Source: Candidatus Marispirochaeta associata
Lineage (GTDB): Bacteria > Spirochaetota > Spirochaetia > JC444 > Marispirochaetaceae
Direction: 5' to 3'
DNA length: 64,000 bases
Assembly: GCA_001749745.1 (NCBI GenBank)
Contig: JWTM01000424.1
Coordinates: 124,001 to 188,000, forward strand
Shown: positions 61,320-64,000 of the stretch, piece after piece
How positions within the stretch are numbered: position 1 is the first letter of the stretch
Layout: every line of letters starts with the position of its first letter
The notes under the pieces: generated by a model
The model's input: only the letters and a program-made list of their open reading frames with translations
Database searches by the model: none
Told to the model about the DNA's origin: nothing
Made by a program: the position numbers and the translations under genes

Positions 61320-63112
61320 AGCCCCTCCTCCCCGGCGAATCCGGCCGGTATGCGAATGATAATCGAGGTTCCCTCTCCCGGGGCGCTCTCGATGCCGAGG
61401 CCGTACTGCCGGCCGAAGTAGATTCTAATTCGCTCGTGCACGTTTTTTACCCCCATCCCGTGGCGCCCCTGGCCGGGCCACTCGTCTAAGGGCGATTCGA
61501 TCGAAGCCCGTAAAGCCTTCAGCTCCTCGAGGGTCATCCCCCGGCCGTTGTCCCTCACCTCGATCCGGACCTCATCCCCGTCGAGATTCCCGTGAATCTC
61601 GATCCGCCCCTTCTGTTCGACCTCCTTAATCCCGTGGTAGATCGCGTTTTCCACCAGCGGCTGGAGGGTAATCTTAAGGATCGTCTCGGAATAGATCGAC
61701 GGGTCGATGTCGATGGTGTAGTCGAACTTATCTCGGTAGCGCATCTCCTGAATAGTCAGGTAGGACTGAACATGGGCTATTTCGTCGGTAATGGGGATCA
61801 GCTCCCGGCCCTTGCTGATGCTGATCCGAAAGAGCTTGGAGAGGGCCGAGGTCATCTGGACCACCTCCCGGTTCTGGCCCATCTCCCCCATCCAGATAAT
61901 CGAGTCCAGGGTGTTGTAGAGGAAGTGGGGATTGATTTGGGCCTGCAGCGCCTTCAGATCGCTCTTGCGCTTCAGCTCCTGCTCCCGGATATTGGCCGCC
62001 ATCAGCTCCCGAATACGGCCGACCATGATATCGTACTCCCGGGCCAGTTCGCGGATCTCGTCGGTAGCCTCGATCTGCCCTACCAGTTGGAAATCCCCGG
62101 TATCGACGCTCTGCATGATCGTCTGCAGTTTACGTACCGGTCGCGTTATCCCCGACGAGAGCCGATTGGTGGCGAGTCCTACGACGAAGAAGAGCATCAA
62201 GCCGATCAGGGAGTAGGCCAGGCGCACATAGTGCCAGTCGGTGATGATGTCGCTCTCGTGCAGGACGCTGATCATGTGCCAGCCGGTCAGTCCAGAGGTA
62301 GCGCTCATCAGGTAACGGTCCCCCTCGGTATAATCCGCCTCCTGGTTCTCTTCCAGTAGGGAGAGAATCTCCGCCACCGGCTCGCTGCGGAGATTCGAGT
62401 AGACCAGCTGCTGGGTCGGGTGATAGATATAGTTCCCCTCGGGATCAATGATGAAGTTGTATCCTTTTCCGCCGATAACCAGGGACTGACAGAGCTCCTT
62501 GATGCGATTGAACTTCAGGTCGATCAGGAGTATGCCCCGGGTTTCGTCGTCCTCCTCCGTCTGGATACCCCGGCTCAAGGAGACCACCCAGGAGTAACTG
62601 CCGGCTATCAGGTTCTGCACGTAAGAGGTGGAGACGATGGTATTGTCGTAGGCCCTCAGGGCCTGGGTGTACCAGGCCTTCTTCTCCAGCTCGCTGTAGG
62701 GGTTGATTTCCGCCTCGGGATCTCCGCTCAAGATCGTGCCGTCCAGCGCGACGATCAGGATGTCGGAGATATCGTCCCGGGCCTGGGTGTAGTTCTGTAG
62801 CCTGGTTTGAACCAGTTCGAACAGCGGTGATCCCGGTTTGGACCCCTCCGCCAGATAGCGCTGGATTTCTCTATCCGTGGCGATAATCTGGGAGAGCTGT
62901 TCCATGCCCAGGATGTAGGTATCAACCTGATCGACCAGCTGCTCCAGCATCGCGGCGTTGCTGTCGACGAAGGAGTTGCGAATGCGGTTGATGGTAAAGC
63001 GGAAGGAGACCAGCTGCATGATAAAGATCGTAGCGAAGATCAGTACCGTGAAGATGGTGTAGATCCTGGAGTCGAGGGTACCGAAGCCGAGTTTCTTTCT
63101 CACTCTTCGCAT
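61316..63112 (-). CDS. Sensor histidine kinase, LytS/YesM type
   Basis: 598 residues. Helix 1 (about 17-38), a large periplasmic Cache-like sensor (about 40-290, for example ATDREIQRYL and YSWVVSLSRGI), helix 2 (about 297-317), HAMP (about 318-372), His_kinase domain with PHFLYNTLDSIIWMGEM (about 398-414) and HATPase_c ending in GIGIESAPGEG-like G2 box. It is paired with the AraC-type regulator 5 bases upstream and the tethered binding protein downstream. Confidence 0.92.
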   Translation of the reverse strand: MRRVRKKLGFGTLDSRIYTIFTVLIFATIFIMQLVSFRFTINRIRNSFVDSNAAMLEQLVDQVDTYILGMEQLSQIIATDREIQRYLAEGSKPGSPLFELVQTRLQNYTQARDDISDILIVALDGTILSGDPEAEINPYSELEKKAWYTQALRAYDNTIVSTSYVQNLIAGSYSWVVSLSRGIQTEEDDETRGILLIDLKFNRIKELCQSLVIGGKGYNFIIDPEGNYIYHPTQQLVYSNLRSEPVAEILSLLEENQEADYTEGDRYLMSATSGLTGWHMISVLHESDIITDWHYVRLAYSLIGLMLFFVVGLATNRLSSGITRPVRKLQTIMQSVDTGDFQLVGQIEATDEIRELAREYDIMVGRIRELMAANIREQELKRKSDLKALQAQINPHFLYNTLDSIIWMGEMGQNREVVQMTSALSKLFRISISKGRELIPITDEIAHVQSYLTIQEMRYRDKFDYTIDIDPSIYSETILKITLQPLVENAIYHGIKEVEQKGRIEIHGNLDGDEVRIEVRDNGRGMTLEELKALRASIESPLDEWPGQGRHGMGVKNVHERIRIYFGRQYGLGIESAPGEGTSIIIRIPAGFAGEEGL

Positions 63113-63117
63113 CTTGC

Positions 63118-64000
63118 CTACTCCTCCAGACTCCGTCGATATTCCATGGCGGTCATCCCGCTCACCTTCTTGAAGATAATCGTAAAGTAGCGCGGATCGG
63201 CGTAGCCCACCGTGTCGGCAATCTCATAGCCTTTCAGGTCGGTGGTCTTCAAGAGCTTCTTTGCCTCTTCTACCCGGTAGGCGGTGAGGTACTCGACGAA
63301 GGTTTGGCCGGTACCCTCTTTAAAAAGCAGGCTGAACTGACTGGTAGAGAGGTAGAGTTCGTCGCAGATATCCTTGAGGGAGAAATCTTTCTCGGCAAAG
63401 CGTTCGGCGATTATCTTTTTTGCCCGTTCGATGCGGGAGATCAGCATATCGTGACGGCTGTCGGCGATCCGGTCTTCGATGGAGTTGATCATTTCCCGGA
63501 AGAACTCCTTGGCCGAGGCGACCGAGCCGAGGATCTCCGGGGTTAGGTTCAACTCGAGGGCCTCTCCGGTCTCGATGCCGATCTCCGGCAGGAAGTAGAC
63601 GAGTTCGATATGGAGCCGGTTCAGGTAGTGAGCGGCTTCGGCCGGGGTCAGATAGTGTTCCTCGAGATAGCTGAAAACCTCCTCTAGGGCTGACTCGGTC
63701 TCGATGCGTCGCCCCTCCTTCAGGCGGTCGATCAGCTTTCTGGCAACGGCGACGAAGCCTTCCGGGGAGATTCGTTCCCGGTCCCGCAGTTCACTGATCG
63801 AGATGACCTGGTTCATCCCGATCAGCAGGGAGTAGTCCGCCGCAGTCTGCGCGCCCCGATGGGAGCGCTGCAGGTCGAAAACACTCTCCACTACCTCGCC
63901 GCTTCCGACGCTTATCTGGAGGGAAGAGATCTCCTCCGCCTGTTGAAAGCCGGCCCGGGCGACCTCGGCGGATCTCCGGTTGAGTTCGGTTTCCCTCAAC
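63118..64000 (-). CDS. AraC-type response regulator (YesN-like), N-terminal part outside window
   Basis: 293 residues are visible; the frame is still open at the window edge, so the receiver domain lies to the right. The C-terminal ~100 residues form two AraC HTH units: DFSLKDICDELYLSTSQFSLLFKEGTGQTF and TDLKGYEIADTVGYADPRYFTIIFKKVSGM (described by positions about 200-290). The middle is helical. It would activate the ABC transport genes when the kinase senses sugar. It is 5 bases ahead of the kinase gene. Confidence 0.9.
   Translation of the reverse strand, partial: LRETELNRRSAEVARAGFQQAEEISSLQISVGSGEVVESVFDLQRSHRGAQTAADYSLLIGMNQVISISELRDRERISPEGFVAVARKLIDRLKEGRRIETESALEEVFSYLEEHYLTPAEAAHYLNRLHIELVYFLPEIGIETGEALELNLTPEILGSVASAKEFFREMINSIEDRIADSRHDMLISRIERAKKIIAERFAEKDFSLKDICDELYLSTSQFSLLFKEGTGQTFVEYLTAYRVEEAKKLLKTTDLKGYEIADTVGYADPRYFTIIFKKVSGMTAMEYRRSLEE

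Overview
The window is about 56% G+C by eye and gene-dense: some fifty protein genes, no rRNA or tRNA genes, no CRISPR array, no insertion sequence, and no gene-free gap longer than about 200 bases. The gene mix suggests a free-living, saccharolytic, largely anaerobic Gram-negative bacterium, most likely a spirochaete. The pointers are an Mbx-type ferredoxin-linked Na+/H+ complex, a PTS relay packed into a mannitol operon, ribose-type ABC uptake controlled by a YesM/YesN-type two-component system, and many Cache/PAS/hybrid-kinase sensors. No sequence search was run, so the taxonomic call is an inference.

Left part (1-16 kb): the 5' part of a SEC-C protein, a parvulin, a MOSC protein coupled to a flavin reductase, an MFS transporter and a DUF2721 protein. 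Next comes a copper-resistance operon with its own promoter and operator: csoR, a CopA ATPase carrying a fused CopZ-like tail, and a multicopper oxidase. It is followed by a membrane Cache-PAS-DUF294 nucleotidyltransferase-like sensor facing an acetate-type Na+/solute symporter with its DUF485 partner. An MDR oxidoreductase, a DUF434 protein and YchJ close the section.

Mannitol section (16.2-25.0 kb): mtlA (IICB), mtlF (IIA), ptsH, ptsI, a PRD-type MtlR activator, mtlD with a C-terminal Phd/YefM antitoxin-like domain, a hexitol-phosphatase-like HAD enzyme and an SDR. The whole phosphorelay from PEP to mannitol-1-phosphate is encoded here. The last two genes could close a mannitol cycle.

Energy section (25.0-36.6 kb, minus strand): a twelve-gene operon in the order mrpE, F, G, MbhD-like, MbhE-MrpB fusion, mrpC, a 1092-residue double MrpD/NuoL-like protein, then NuoH-, NuoB-, NuoC- and NuoD-like subunits, ending in a ferredoxin-NfnB/GltD-like flavoprotein. 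The NuoD-like subunit lacks the NiFe cysteines. The best reading is a Na+-pumping ferredoxin:NAD(P)+ oxidoreductase of the Mbx family rather than a hydrogenase.

Right part (36.6-64 kb): a TetR/oxidoreductase divergent pair with two matching operators, a lipoprotein, a chemoreceptor, a YhhN protein, a CheB-CheR-PAS-kinase fusion, two hybrid histidine kinases flanking a Na/Pi transporter and a Fic-like protein, a YyaL-type thioredoxin protein, and a sugar ABC operon. That operon comprises a response regulator cut by the window edge, a LytS/YesM-type kinase, a membrane-anchored sugar-binding co-sensor, ATPase, permease and binding protein, and it ends in a clear intrinsic terminator.
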